Counted from the first letter of the stretch, positions 1-12,384 are shown. The stretch is DNA of 64,000 bases from Saturnia japonica (GCA_033032175.1 CM065316.1:8402115-8466114); one strand, 5' to 3'. Notes: generated from the sequence alone by a model not told the origin. Made by a program: numbers and translations.

Positions 1-544
1 GGCCGCATAGAACTGTCAGATAATGTTTTTATTCTGGTCTCTTGATCACTTTATTCTTCAAGGTTTATCGTTTGGATATCTTTCCGTATACCAGTGAGAT
101 CATCGCTGAAGTACTTATTTGCTGTAATAGGCAATCGAGTTCGAAAATATTGTTTTTTTTTTACAATACTAACTTATTTTAAGAATAAATTGCCCCTGCA
201 GATGGTTATGAGAACGTATTTATCAAACATTGTATGCGGTTGAAATTTTATTTGTATCTGTAACTTCTTATACTTTAATTTCTGTGTCAAATTGACGATG
301 ATATAGTATCGCTATCACTCTGTAATTGTCTCACTAATAAGCTCTATCCAAAAGAACACAGGAGTTTAATGCCCAAGGCAGCTCACAAAGTATTGGTGAG
401 TTCGAAATACAAGAAATCTGCACTTTTGTTTTCTCACTACAAACACAATCTAAACCGCCAGTTCACCGTAAGTTAACAATACCTATTACTAATTAAATAC
501 AAATTGACCAATTTATACGGATATCGAACTGACATAACACCTTC
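1..544. other. A+T-rich sequence without a recognised gene
   Basis: I see no coding region, RNA gene or bounded repeat here. Open frames are short and have no family resemblance. It leads into the reverse-transcriptase remnant that follows. Confidence 0.6.
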
Positions 545-1085
545 CGGACCCTGGCCTACAGGAGACAGTTCAGTACAACCCTACCTATCTCCCCCTTCGC
601 CGAACCTGCGCAATGGGAAGACTGTTCTCTGTCTTGGAAGTAGTCCTCCAACAGCTGCCGCAGGTACGAGAGCACTCCGAAAATATCGAAGTATCTCTCG
701 AATGATACCGTAAGGCAGACTGTTGAAGGCATTGGCAATGTCGAGCGACACCACCAACAGCCTACCTCCCTCCTCACTCGCTTTCACGGATCACTCCTTC
801 GCGTCCAGAATTGAACGCTCCCTCCAGAAGCTGAACTGCTCATGGGAAAGTTCCAGTCCCACTTCCTCCAAGTGCCGGAGGACACGGGAGGCCACTATGT
901 GGTCGAGCATCTTTCTAGTGTCATGCAGCGGCACCAGGAGCCGGTATGACGACGGGAGCTTCCAGAGCTTCGGGAACCGTCCGACCAATAAACAACGGGC
1001 GAACAACTCCCGAAGCTCCCCCTATGTGACCCAAATCCAGCTCTATTACTTGGCCCAGAGCTCCAGGAATGACAAACCACCTACC
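545..1085 (-). pseudogene. R1-like non-LTR reverse transcriptase fragment
   Basis: Read on the minus strand, the sequence gives the fingers and first catalytic block of a non-LTR reverse transcriptase. Around 1006-791 it reads GRFPKLWK, then SSYRLLVPL and HLEEVGLELSHEQFSFWRER, which resembles the RT fingers region of R1-type elements. After one in-frame stop (793-791) the same frame resumes at 787 with VVSLDIANAFNSLPY, the motif that carries the first catalytic Asp. Near 660 the reading moves to another frame (YLRQLLEDYFQDRE), so there is also a frameshift. The F/YADD block, endonuclease and 3' end are absent. This is a short, dead 5'- and 3'-truncated LINE remnant. The R1-like assignment rests on motif resemblance recalled from the family and has not been tested by search. 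Plus-strand open frames over the same interval are shadows. Confidence 0.85.
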
Positions 1086-1289
1086 TTAACTTGACTAAAC
1101 TCTATGAATAAAAAAAAAGAAATGAAGTAACAAGATTTAAAATTACCTAGAATTAAACAAACAAATATTGTTAAACACGAAACGAATCGCTGTGTCGGAT
1201 TTTTTACCATATGCATGGTGGTAGCAACCTAGTCTGGCTTTCTTGCTCAATGAGTCTATGATTAGAAATGATAACAGATCATCCATTAT

Positions 1290-1440
1290 AAATGCAACAG
1301 TAAGTCGGTCTGTTCGTTTATTACCTTCTCATCTAAACCGATTACAACAAAATTTAGAATAGAGTTAGTCTGGAACCTCGATAAGGGCTAAGTATGGAAA
1401 ACACGCAGACGAAGTCGCGGGACAGCTAGTAGATTGATAA
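1290..1440 (+). repeat. Dispersed TE fragment (module E)
   Basis: It contains the phrase 'aaaccgattacaacaaaattt' in degenerate form and ends with GCAGACGAAGTCGCGGGACA followed by GCTAGTAG. This is a familiar 3' tail of abundant lepidopteran repeats. A related piece lies at 51890-52055 and a more diverged one at 37370-37535. No coding capacity. The parent class (LINE tail or Helitron) cannot be decided by eye. Confidence 0.5.
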
Positions 1441-2573
1441 AAAAAAATTGTGCGCTATAGATAACAATTCGATATATATATATAATTTATATTTGGAATA
1501 CTTTAAATATTTCCAACATAAAAGTTTCAATATTCTCTAGCTGCAATTAAATCTTTACGTTAGCGATATAGGTATGGCATATTTATTAATAGAAATATTG
1601 GAAATATTATAGACATCAAACATTTCCCGTCAAAGTAACATTACTACACACTATAGAGCTTTATAAGGTGTGTCAGTGAAAAGTAGATACGCGTATACAC
1701 TTTTTTGTATAATTTCATAGATATACGCCATAATTGGAATACATTGGATCGACTTTCTTATGATGGGCACGGTACGAGACAGTCGGTGGCCGCCAGATTC
1801 ATAATACTTTGAATTGCTGGTTCTTACTTTCAAGTATATTTTATCGACAAGATAATTAAATAATAACCGTCACTAATTTTTCATTCGGTTGAAAACTGAA
1901 ATATAAATATTTCATATAACACTCTTTTTTCGTTTTTCAATATGAAATAGTAACAATCTTAGTTTTCGTTTATTTTAATTTCACCGTATTATAATCATCA
2001 TCGTTATGTTAGATATTGACGTTATCTTTATCAATAATAAAAACGAATTCTTTAACAACAACGGGCCTATCAAAACAGTTCCGAAATATCTGTTTAAATT
2101 TGAACGGTCCGAAGAGTCCAACGTGAAGGTACTCGTGCTAAGCCTGAACAGTACTTTTTTAAGATCGCAATCCAGTCTATAGTCTTTACCGGGCAGTCCA
2201 ATCAATAGCAGATTAATAAAAACAAGTCAATAGTATGAATGCCAGGTCAATAGTACGAGCACTTAATCACACCTATGGGTTCAATAATCACGCCGAATAA
2301 TATAAAGATATCAATATTTTTATGTTCTTTAAAAAAAAAGTAGAAAATTATTAACGTATTTTCTACACCGCATACATAGTTACTCCCAAAGTAATTAGAG
2401 ATTTTTCATTGTTGACAGGTTTATTATCTAGTGATTTAACATATCCTTGAATTAATAAAATTTGTAGAAGTTTAAATGATAAGACAGATAAAGAGAAGAA
2501 GTATCAATTTAAATTCACTTCATAACTTTCACCATGTCTATTAAAATTAGAACCGCAATCAATGTATTTATTA

Positions 2574-2616
2574 ATCGCGGGTAGACGTGGATATAACATC
2601 AACGACCACCCGCGAT
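2574..2616. repeat. Inverted repeat, 9-bp perfect arms
   Basis: The arms ATCGCGGGT (2574-2582) and ACCCGCGAT (2608-2616) are perfect reverse complements separated by 25 bp. They are notable as G+C-rich arms in a very A+T-rich background. The function is unknown; it could be a protein-binding site or the end of an old element. Confidence 0.5.
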
Positions 2617-5564
2617 CATTCGTTGCCGCTTCAAGTGTATCAAATTGCGGGGCTTCCTGCTAAACATCTCGTCGCTTGATGTTTATTTTTATTTATTTGT
2701 ATGGTTTTGAAAAACATTCTTATTTTTAGTATATTTTCTTATATGTGTATGTATGGTAATTTATATGGTATGGTAATCGTTTTTTGTATTTATTTATATT
2801 TTATGTTAGGTCTATCGTGTACACCAAAACTGGTTTCGTTTTTCTTCTAAGGATGTCTTGAAGAATTTACTTTGATAATAAAGCCGCCCCAATTATAATA
2901 TTTTTACGAGTAGTTCTTCAAATAATAAACTTAGTATGAAAATGCACTCTATTAACATTATGATCACTTCTTAAATGTTGTAGTTATATTATTACGTTGA
3001 AAACATAAATTCTAACTACCTAAAATTTGAACCATACGCTTAGATTAAGACTTCGTATATTGGTCCCTTTTACCTCAAAAAATATTTCTTGAAATAAATT
3101 GCACCAGATTTAAAAAAAGTAACTTAACTTAAAAATCGTATAACAAAAAGTAACTACACTCACAATGATATTTTTATATTAGTTATATTTGGACTATTGA
3201 ATATTTCTACAAGAAAGAAGTAGTGAAGAAATTAAACAAGAAATTCTATTTGCAAAAAGTTAGATATGTAGCTGTGAAATTAAGTGGTTTCTCGAGTGTC
3301 TGCAAAAGATAACTACTGCGATTGTGGTTACCCTAGGACAGTTAGGAGTGAGATGCTCGTACCGTACTCGACCGTACTCGGACCGCAAAGAACGGGCAAT
3401 ATTCACTTAGGTTGGGTTATATTGTACTACAACTATCGAGTATACAAATCATAAAAATATGTATAACAGTGGCATGAAGTTTATGTAGATTTCTCATTGT
3501 TGAGAATCAGACATTCTTTAATTTCTTTGTGTTTTATCTGTAATAATGTTTAATTTAAGAATTATATATATATCATATTCGTTCATTATAAGTTAAGTGA
3601 AAAATACATTAAAAGATCGCCTATTCTTCCTGTTTTCTCGTAATCCATAATCTTTCATAATAACTGAGCTATCCACAACAATCGTAACTATTTACTTTCT
3701 TACATAAACCGTAATGTGCTTAGCCTGTTAATTTTTAATGAAATCCCGATCATAATTAAATGAATATTTTTTATGGTATACTATGTTTTATCTATAATTA
3801 TAATATTATTCTAATGAGGTAAAGTTTGGAATTTTTTAGGAAGTAATCTAGAATATAGATAGAAAAAAGATAGAAAGCTACGTTCTCCTTACTTACATAG
3901 GCTATTTTTCATACCTATTCAATATTATATTGTAATTAACGCGAATAAAGTTGTAAGCGGTTGCTACAGCAATACAATAATATTAGCAAATTTAAGATCG
4001 TTTAATCTTATATTATATCTACTAAATGAAACATTATGAGTGCACATATAAATAGACAAACCATTTAAAAATAAAAATATTTCATTACCATAATTTTCCT
4101 ATATTTTCTAATTATTTCATGTTACCAATAATGTTGTACTATTTATTGTTTTAGGTTTATCTCCAGATTCTAAAGACTTTAATCCACAATTAAGTAATAC
4201 AAAATAAAACGAAAAGCTCACCACCCCAAAACCATTACTAAGGTGTAAAATGAAGTATTACGTCTCTCTTTACTAGTGAAACTATATTACTTCTTTTAGA
4301 TTAATTCCCATTATCTAAATAAAGCAATGAACCGAAAAAATAATTATATAATAACGTAATACAATCCTCATATCTGATTAGCATACAAACTTTTCCCACA
4401 ACGTTGTCACAGATTAGTGTTACGCGAAGGTCATTACACTACGAAATTAATTCTCACGGAGCCCGCTTTAAGATGCTCTGATCCGTTGAAGATGAGACAT
4501 GTAGTCCACCGACATATCAAGACAGTATAAAAATAAAACATAACCTTTAAGTCGATGTATTAGAAGCCAAATTTCATGTTCAAAGTTTATATTTAGTATT
4601 CCGATATATTTGTATGGCATCTGCAATGGATCGAATCAGCTGTCACTTCACACGAGGCTTCATCTCGTTCGAAACGGACATCTAGATTGTCTGATTATCC
4701 GGAATCTCTTTATAGTTTATGCCAGTAAATATGTTCCTAATGCAAATTTTTGTTTACACAATGCATCCGCAAATGCCTTAAATATAATTTTTAAGTTTTT
4801 ATTATGTATCCAATTTTGAAGAGAAAACTTTTTAGTATAGTTGATATATATTCTCTATAAAAAAAAAAGCGACACTAAAAGAGTCAATCAAAAACATCTA
4901 TACGATTTAACCTGCGAGAGAATGAGATAGAATACATATACATAAAACACGGTTAATGCCAGTCCTGATTTTCATAACTATTATCGTCGTCGAATTGGCC
5001 TAACGGTTTGATGACCAGACTTGTAGGCAATGTTTCTTTCTAATTTAAAAGTATTAATAAATAATCAACTTTATTAATAGTTTTTTTTTTGGGTTCTAAT
5101 TATGGTCTACGGCTACCAGTATTCTGAAAAATTGTAGTTGATATTCTTAATTCCATTTTACTGAAGTGGCTCAATATTTTTTCATTATTACCATGTCTCC
5201 ACAAGATGGCGGCTAAAGAAATAATTTTTAAACTGTTTTGGAATTGTTAAAAATCTCATGCGACCTTTACATTTTGTAAATATAATTAAATTAATATATT
5301 TTCATGAGAGCAGTAAAAAATCGTTTTTTTTTGGGTCACCATACTATACAGTGAAAACATATTCCAAATATAATTATGATAAATTAATTATTTGGTCAGA
5401 TATTTTAAAATTTGTTAACGTACAGTTAGTTACCCTACAAGTTACAGTTTACAGTTATTAGTAGAAATTATTATTATTATTAGCTAAATTATTTAAGTGC
5501 AGTAAGTACAATTACGCACTAGGTAGATAATATATCTACATAATTATGGCTTCTTATAAAGTTA

Positions 5565-5590
5565 GTTGTTATCCCTTTAAGGGTAACAAC
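5565..5590. repeat. Short perfect-type hairpin
   Basis: GTTGTTA-T-CCCT, loop TTA, then AGGGTAACAAC: 11 paired bases with one bulged T. The hairpin is compact and would form on either strand. No element boundary or gene adjoins it. Confidence 0.5.
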
Positions 5591-6864
5591 TTAACATTGG
5601 TCGTCCAGATTTTGGAATTTAACCAATATCAGATTTAAAAAAATATAGGTTTTGCCTTCCTAGACAACCGTGATATCACAGCGAAAATATCTTTTCTGTC
5701 AAGGCAAGGCAAGGCTTGATCAATACTAATTTACATATATGGTTGCATTTATTGTACTCGACTATTTAAAACCATCCAAAGGGGCATTAATGTGATCCCG
5801 GGATTACATTGAAACATCAAAACGTCTCTTACTTATATTTTTAACATTATTTAAGGCAACTTATAGTCAAATTAACGAAATTTGCACATGCTGAAATTTT
5901 TACAGCATTTGACGCTAATCAGTTGCATCATTATGTTAATTAAATGTTGGATAGTCTCCTGCCTAAGGAACATTGTAAGCATTTTGTATGTTAGTATTTA
6001 TTTTACATGGGAATAATTATTTTTATAGTATAAATTATGTATAAAGAAAGTTGCCATTAATTTTTGGGAGTTCACTTCGAGTATACATAGTGATTTCAGT
6101 TTAAAATTGTTTTTGAAGTGTTTTAGAGTATTTTGAATAACATAAAAGAAAATTTGGTATAATTTTAGATATAAAAAAGTTGAAGTTGCATCATTGTTAC
6201 AATAATTACATCTTTCAACACTTACATCCAAATGGAGTCACAGGGTAATTTTATTTTATACAGAATATACGCAGACTATGTTAATAAGTATAAAAACTCA
6301 AACTGCCATATCATGTGCTACAATTAAGCACGAACAATGAAAAACAAGCAATTTGATGAGTAAATAACTCGCTAACATTGAGTTTTTCACTCACGCGATA
6401 CTTTTAGCGCTTAATTGGACGCGCAAATGAGGCACGGGGTTTAATTTAAGTCGGTGACATCAAAAGCACCTTATTTATTATGCCCCACAGAAACTTTAAA
6501 CAGATTAGAGTGGACTTCGCGATAATTTTAATGGTCTGCTTGACATCACATCAAGTGCGAGAAGATGAAATTCACGGTTAATGTATTACGCTGGAGACGA
6601 TTAAACGAACTTTCTCCCTTCGCTACCAATCGAATTCACCAAATAAGTAAAAGGTCAAATGTATATATATATATATCCCTTTCGAATACATTAAAGATTT
6701 CAAATTTAAGTGAACCACATGTATTTTACGTGGTTACGTAGTATGAGACGTTTAAATATTTTCTCGTAAAAAAACTTGTGTCCTTGAAATTTCTTTGGAG
6801 ATTTCTCTCTTCTTGGAACAGTCCGACTGGTAGAATACCTCCTCCCTACAGAATTCACAGCCAG

Positions 6865-7045
6865 ATAACCTTGTGTTGAGTTCCTGCGGTGAGTACAGCT
6901 TCCAGAGCTCCTTGGGGTAAGGTGGATTAAGGTCGGCAAGGAGCTAGTGATGCCTATGGTATTTATTACAAGCGTCCACAGACTACGGTAGCCGCTTACC
7001 ATCATGCGGGCCATATGCATGTTTGCCACCTTTCGTATATAAAAA
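6865..7045 (+). repeat. 3' end fragment of a LINE-like repeat
   Basis: The segment runs from GGTGAGTACAGCTTCCAGAG through GCCGCTTACCATCATGCGGG to an A-rich end (TATAAAAAAGAGA). I recognise it as a diverged copy of a very common lepidopteran 3'-terminal repeat module that ends in a short A-rich tail. A shorter related piece (GGTGAGTAGGGTTTCCAGAG) occurs at 49048-49067, just upstream of the Jockey-like RT pseudogene. The minus-strand open frame covering it is not a gene. Confidence 0.5.
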
Positions 7046-9897
7046 AGAGAAGCATCAGGAAATTAATCATCCAATAATATTTAAAACAACAATGTAAAAC
7101 TTACGTATTTTATTTAAATTTACGAAATTTAATAACTAGTCAGTGAATGACGTCTAGCTTAGTGGTTGGTTTCATCACCCAGTCTCCCCTTGCGCCACAC
7201 TAATATCTCATTCACGCATGCGTCACTCCATATGCTATCTTTAATATCAGTTTTCGATCATGGTTGATCTTTCTGACCCTTGATTTCGGCTACCGTAGGC
7301 ACGATTCTATTTTGACAGCGACAATCTATTTTCAACTCTAATGTCGTTACTTATAACTGATAATTAATTGAACGGTGAAAACTGGCGGTGTGTTTGAACC
7401 GTCCCGTGTTAACAATCAGAGATTAGTATGTTAAATAGTTATGTCTTGCTGCTATGATTGGCATTTTATGATTAAAAAAGTAAATAATAGTTTACTGATT
7501 ATTTGAGAACATACAACATACATAGCTGTACGTTTTATGGCAATTAATTGTTGTCATATTATCAGTTCATAAATGAAAACAGTTTCGACTTCGACTTTTG
7601 ATGTCATAATGCAAATATTTTAAGAATAAAATAGAGTATTATATAAAAGGTTTTGTTTTAAATTAAATAAATACCACGTTATTTGTTATTTGATTTTTAT
7701 TAAATTTAATAAAAATTTAATAATATCTACTATATAATAGTAATAAAGGCTAGAAATGTCTTACGAAAGTGGAAAAGCTCCTTAATTGGTATTTTACAGA
7801 ATTGTAATATATACATTATAACTAGCTGGGCCGACAGACGTTGTTCTATCCTTTCCGATAGTTAATGGTTCGACCACAGCGCCACCTATCGGATACTAAC
7901 ATAGCTAGTAAGTGTCATCTCTATAAAATAAATATATTATGTGAATATGAGCTCAATCAATATTATGAATTTAATCATCTGAAATTGAATGTTTTTATTT
8001 CTTTTATACTTATTAATAATCAGATATCGAAACTTCATACTTTCACACACAATGGCACAGAAAAAGCATCATCAGAGGAGGCAGAATCATAAAAAATTGA
8101 TTGACAGCGATCGGTCGTTGAGTTCCTTTTTAATTTTATGACAAGATTCAGATCGATGTTTCCTAATAAAAATCATCGTAAGTCGAAAACCATTAAGTTA
8201 ATGAACGGCAAATATGGAGCAACATCCTGCATTTGTAAGGAAGTCGAACCAGTTTCTGACTAATAACGGAGATGAGTCGTTGTAAAATGTGCCCATATTA
8301 AATTTTACGTTTACAAAACTAATTTTGCATTTGCGATAATGCTACTGTCTTCGATTATTTATATACAAAATGCATGTAAATATTCACTTTTCGATCGAGA
8401 TCCACGGCATCTTTAATTTTGCATGATGTTGGAAACGATGGCGGCCGTAGTAAAGTGCAAGGACGACATTAATGTAATCCCCGTTCTTAGTGGGTAGTGT
8501 TAAGGTCAGTTGTAATAATGATATTTATAAATTACTTCTTATTTGATCGTTGCAAATGTATTTTAGTTCAGTGTTAAATTTGCATAGAGTGATTAAATTA
8601 TATCTGGTACATACATCAATTTAAATTACTAAGATTAGTGCAATTTCACAAGTAATTGATTTAAATATGTTTAACATAATGCATTTACATACATTTATCT
8701 ATGTATTACAATATAACAAATTTGTAAAATTTTCTAAGTAATTATTCGTTGTGTTTAAAGTAAATATTTGCAAAGAAAATAAATTGGATAAATAAACTTT
8801 AAACAATAAATTATTCCGTATTAAGATAATATCATTTTTTGATTTTATTCAGTTTATGCAGACATTACTTAAGAAGTGGTGAAATTATCATTTCACTTTG
8901 CAATATGATTAATTACTGTTTTTTATCGTACTCAGACTACTAGGTTATCAATTTTCAAATATAGTTTAGATTGAATTTTGACAGTACAACAAAACAAGCA
9001 GTTATTACCGAGAATATTTTGATAGTTTTTATTATTTTAATATTCAAAATTTTTTGAACACAGGCAAAATCGCTAGCTCAATGAAGTTTTAAATTAAATT
9101 TGAAGTGTTGACTTCGTTGATGTCTTTTATATGTAAATTTATTTCTTATTATATCGTTTTACAAAACTATGGTAACATTAAATTAGACTATTTATAATAA
9201 AAGAATTTATCAATAATAAGATTATTTCATTATAAATTAATATAGGTTGTTAAATATTCAATGGACACTTTGATAATTGAATAATGGACAATCGGACACC
9301 GAGAGTCATGAAAAAGAATATAAATTATACTTGGTTCATTCTAAGAAGACTTGCATGACACATGTCAAATGTCTATTTTAGAGATGTAAATTTGGAAGTT
9401 GATTTTACGATTAGTAATTATTTTATAGAGCTAAATATAATCGATAATATGATTATGCTTTTAATCAATTGAGGAGTCTTTAAGCTGTGGGAATGAAATA
9501 ACAAAAGTAAACTATAAGAACAATTGATATCGCAAACTGAAACAATTGAGTTATTGAACGCTCCTAACGTCAAACAACAAGATTAATTCTTCCAGGCAAT
9601 ATTCTTCGTTGCGTGTTGCTCCAGTAAAAATGTAGGGATTACGTAACTAATTATTTAATTTTATTCGAAAGTTAAAAAAAAAATACAACAATGACCGATC
9701 AATTCGATTAATTTCCAATTTGTACGATTGATGCGAATTATTTTTGATTCTTTGATTTTATTAGTCAGGTCTACTCTATTTTTAGGTAACATAGAAAGTA
9801 ACGCTGCACGTAGTAATAAGATGAAAACTCATAAAAATTATTGTAGGTATAGAGGAAGTTATTTAGAATTTTGTCGTGCAAAATGATTTTATAACTT
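7046..9897. other. A+T-rich non-coding stretch
   Basis: No gene, RNA or bounded element was recognised. An A-box-like string at about 7156-7166 has no matching B box, so it is not called as a tRNA element. The rest is low-complexity A+T-rich sequence. Confidence 0.55.
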
Positions 9898-10090
9898 TGT
9901 AGAAGAAGTGACCAAAGGGAGGATCCTCCGACCAGACGGGTGTTATGCCTGGCGGGCAGCTGCCCAACGGTTGTAGTCGGGTTCTTGTATATACACTCAA
10001 TCGAAGAGTTAATTTCTATAGTGCGATGTAGGATGCGTCGTATGTGGCTCGATAGATGTCGCTGAGTGTCGCTATGTAGATGTCGCTACA
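9898..10090 (-). repeat. LTR of the TRIM (left copy; 3' LTR in element orientation)
   Basis: This 193-bp terminal repeat pairs with 10673-10865 and is bounded by TG...CA. A TATATA string near 9989-9994 could serve as the LTR TATA box. The polypurine tract abuts its inner edge. Confidence 0.9.
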
Positions 10091-10169
10091 TCACTCCCCT
10101 CCGAGACCGGAGGTCGATAGCAGGTTGAGTCGTCCATACATCTTGTGATGCTTGCCGGGCCAGTGGAAT

Positions 10170-10395
10170 GTTCCAGTGAGTCGGAACCAGATGCCGCATA
10201 GTTCACGGTGAGTCGGAACTGTCTGCGGTGATGCCCCAGTGAGTCGAGGTGATGCCCCCAGTGAGTCGGGGTGATACCCCCAGTGAGTCGGAGTGATGCC
10301 CCCAGTGAGTCGGGGTGATGCCCCCAGTGAGTCGGGGTGATGCCCCAGTGAGTCGGGGTGATGCTGCAAGAATGCTCCAGTGAGTCGGAGTGTTA
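10170..10395 (-). repeat. 21/22-bp minisatellite inside the TRIM
   Basis: At least six near-identical units of the form (TG)CCCCCAGTGAGTCGGGGTGA run from about 10230 to 10362. Degenerate single units (GTGAGTCGGAA, GTGAGTCGGAG) lie on both sides at about 10176, 10209 and 10380. Alternating 21- and 22-bp spacing keeps several frames open, so overlapping minus-strand frames rich in HHPDSLG/ASPRLTG arise. These are translations of the repeat and not evidence of a protein. The array occupies about a third of the element's interior. Confidence 0.9.
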
Positions 10396-10672
10396 CAGTG
10401 CTGCGTAGTGGCTGGCTGCTGCGTCGACCAAGAGAGAAGTGCGTTTCTGCTTGCTGACCGGCCGAAGTGCAGTGTGCTGTGCCAAGGTCGCTGAGAAGGC
10501 TGTGGGTGATGACCAGGAATGCGCGTCCGCTGCATGCTGGTGGTCAGGATACCCGAAGTAGCCGTGGATGCTGGCTGGCTGTATGACTCGCCGCTCGAAA
10601 GTTTGTGGAAGTGATGATGAAGTCACGATGTGCGAAGAAGGTTGCGCTGACGTTCATGCTCGGGGTCACCAG

Positions 10673-10865
10673 TGTAGAAGAAGTGACCAAAGGGAGGATC
10701 CTCCGACCAGACGGGTGTTATGCCTGGCGGGCAGCTGCCCAACGGTTGTAGTCGGGTTCTTGTATATACACTCAATCGAAGAGTTAATTTCTATAGTGCG
10801 ATGTAGGATGCGTCGTATGTAGCTCGATAGATGTCGCTGTGTGTCGCTATGTAGATGTCGCTACA
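10673..10865 (-). repeat. LTR of the TRIM (right copy; 5' LTR in element orientation)
   Basis: This is the second 193-bp terminal repeat, identical to 9898-10090 except for two substitutions. In element orientation it is the 5' LTR, and the tRNA primer site follows one base after its end. Confidence 0.9.
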
Positions 10866-10869
10866 ACTT

Positions 10870-11814
10870 TTATATCTATATATTTTTTTAATGATAATTG
10901 TTAGTCAAAATGCATGTTTTTAGGTTATATCATAATTTGCAAAACTTAACAACTTACGTTCTGTGGATATGTCATGCAAGCCTTCTTAGGATAAACATAG
11001 TATAAAGCAATGATAATTTTTTTTTTTTTAATATATTTAATTACAGTTCAGTAGTAGACTACAGTTACGCTTTAAATTTTGTACTAAGTTTAATATTCAA
11101 ATGACATATTATATTTCCAGTCCACGAAACCTCTATAGTTTTGTAATACAATTTATGGTATTGTAGCTTTCCTCGGATTCTTTATCATACATAAATCACT
11201 AATAGGAACAAATTATTCATGCGCATAATAAAGAGGCTAGGATCGTGAGCGTAACCCTTCAGGACTTATCTGATCTTATAACATTTTAGATATTATTATT
11301 GATTTAAGCAATATGAATATGAATGAAGCGAGAGAATACATAATTAATTGAAAGTAAAATTTCATACTTTATAAATTGAACTAAAATTAATTTGCTCACA
11401 ATTTAATTATACCACCATATCAATACGAGTTTTGAGAGAGCACACGACCTTTTTTTATAATACTTTACTTTGTAAAAACTAATAACACGCAAAAAACACA
11501 ATTTCAATAAATTCGTCACCAGTGCGCAGTAATACCTAAAGTAAAAATTTAAACCAGTTCCGCGCCGAATGATGACTGTAATGGCTTGTCCATATGAGTC
11601 AAGTAAGCAAATGTAGCTTTTAATGTAAAATACTTTATGAGTTTTACTATTAAAACTGGATATTTTTTTGTCGTTACTGTAAAGATGCAGAATACATAAC
11701 ATACACAAAATATAACTTTTAAATATTTTATTCAATAGTGAAATATCACAAAGACATTTACCTTTTTTACTTTCCAGATTTATATGTATATAATAAAATT
11801 ATCGTTTGTAGTTT
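10870..11814. other. A+T-rich non-coding stretch
   Basis: Nothing is recognised here. A minus-strand open frame of 110 codons (11735-11403) has no family resemblance, biased composition (Y, L, K, I) and no splice or promoter context, so it is treated as chance. Confidence 0.55.
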
Positions 11815-12095
11815 TAGCTTTATGATCACAATCTCATCTAATGTTAAGTGACTACGTGGCCTAAAAGGTTTACTGGCTCTCAAGTGCAGCTGCCGGAACA
11901 CACCTATACGTGCTTGGCGACAGATTTCCAAAGTGAGGGTGATAGCTAGCCAGACGGGTATTAGAAAATATCCTACCACTATGCTATGTTTTTATCACGA
12001 TGTTTTCTTTTACTAAAAGCTCAGTCTGATTACAGGGATTCAAACTCACGTCAATCGACGCGGTGCCCTTACACGCTACCACTGAACTATAATTG
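11815..12095 (-). mobile_element. tRNA-derived SINE, family A (copy 1)
   Basis: Read on the minus strand it starts with a tRNA-like head. An A-box-like TAGTTCAGTGGTAG lies at 12089-12076 and a degenerate B box GTTTGAATCCC at 12045-12035. A non-tRNA body follows, with TAGCTATCACCCTCACTTTG and ACTTGAGAGCCAGT, and ends near 11815. The same head and body recur at 25705-25935, 56018-56335 and, without the head, at 62490-62645. Transcription would be by RNA polymerase III. It has no coding capacity; short open frames over it are spurious. Confidence 0.85.
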
Positions 12096-12384
12096 CTTCA
12101 AATGGAAACGTAATAACAATAGAAACCTAATAAATTCGCTAAATACAAAAAAAAATTCTATTTTATAGCAATATTTTATATTAGCAAATATAACAATATG
12201 TAATTTATACTTATGTTCTGTGTACGTGATATTATTATCAATATAATAAATATTAATATTTTAAATAAGGATACAATTTCACATACGGCCATTTAATTCC
12301 AAACTAAGCAAAGCTTGTAATATGGTAACTAAATAGCAGATATATATACATATATAGATATTTTACAGCTCATCACAAAAAATT

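Larger units (their letters stand above)
1441..6819. other. Long A+T-rich non-coding stretch
   Basis: No gene is recognised in this 5.4 kb. It holds (TA)n near 1472-1486, a 9-bp perfect inverted repeat at 2574-2582/2608-2616, a strong hairpin at 5565-5590, and a short dinucleotide (TA) run near 6661-6675. All open frames of 60-77 codons are hydrophobic or low-complexity and show no family resemblance. Confidence 0.6.
9898..10865 (-). mobile_element. TRIM: miniature non-autonomous LTR retrotransposon
   Basis: This is a complete LTR element of only 968 bp. Two 193-bp direct terminal repeats (9898-10090 and 10673-10865) begin TGTAGAAG and end CGCTACA. They differ, by my reading, only at 10046/10821 (g/a) and 10065/10840 (a/t). 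The 4-bp target duplication ACTT flanks it (9894-9897 and 10866-10869). Orientation is minus: one base inside the right LTR the minus strand reads TGGTGACCCCGA (10671-10660), a primer binding site complementary to a tRNA 3' end. Beside the left LTR lies the purine tract GGAGGGGAG (10103-10095). The 582-bp interior has no gag, protease, RT or integrase motifs. It must have been mobilised in trans, probably by a Gypsy- or BEL/Pao-type element; which of the two I cannot tell. The near-identical LTRs indicate a recent insertion. Confidence 0.9.

Noticed and set aside
723..1094. 123-codon + strand open frame
   Set aside because: It lies antisense to the R1-like reverse-transcriptase remnant, whose minus-strand translation shows family motifs; the + frame is a shadow.
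4985..5035. A-box-like TGGCCTAACGG suggesting a tRNA or SINE head
   Set aside because: No B box within the expected distance and no second copy of the surrounding sequence recognised.
7150..7210. A-box-like TAGCTTAGTGG
   Set aside because: No B box downstream and no SINE body.
10091..10535. Two overlapping minus frames rich in HHPDSLG/ASPRLTG
   Set aside because: They are translations of the 21/22-bp minisatellite inside the TRIM; no gag-like or other domain is present.
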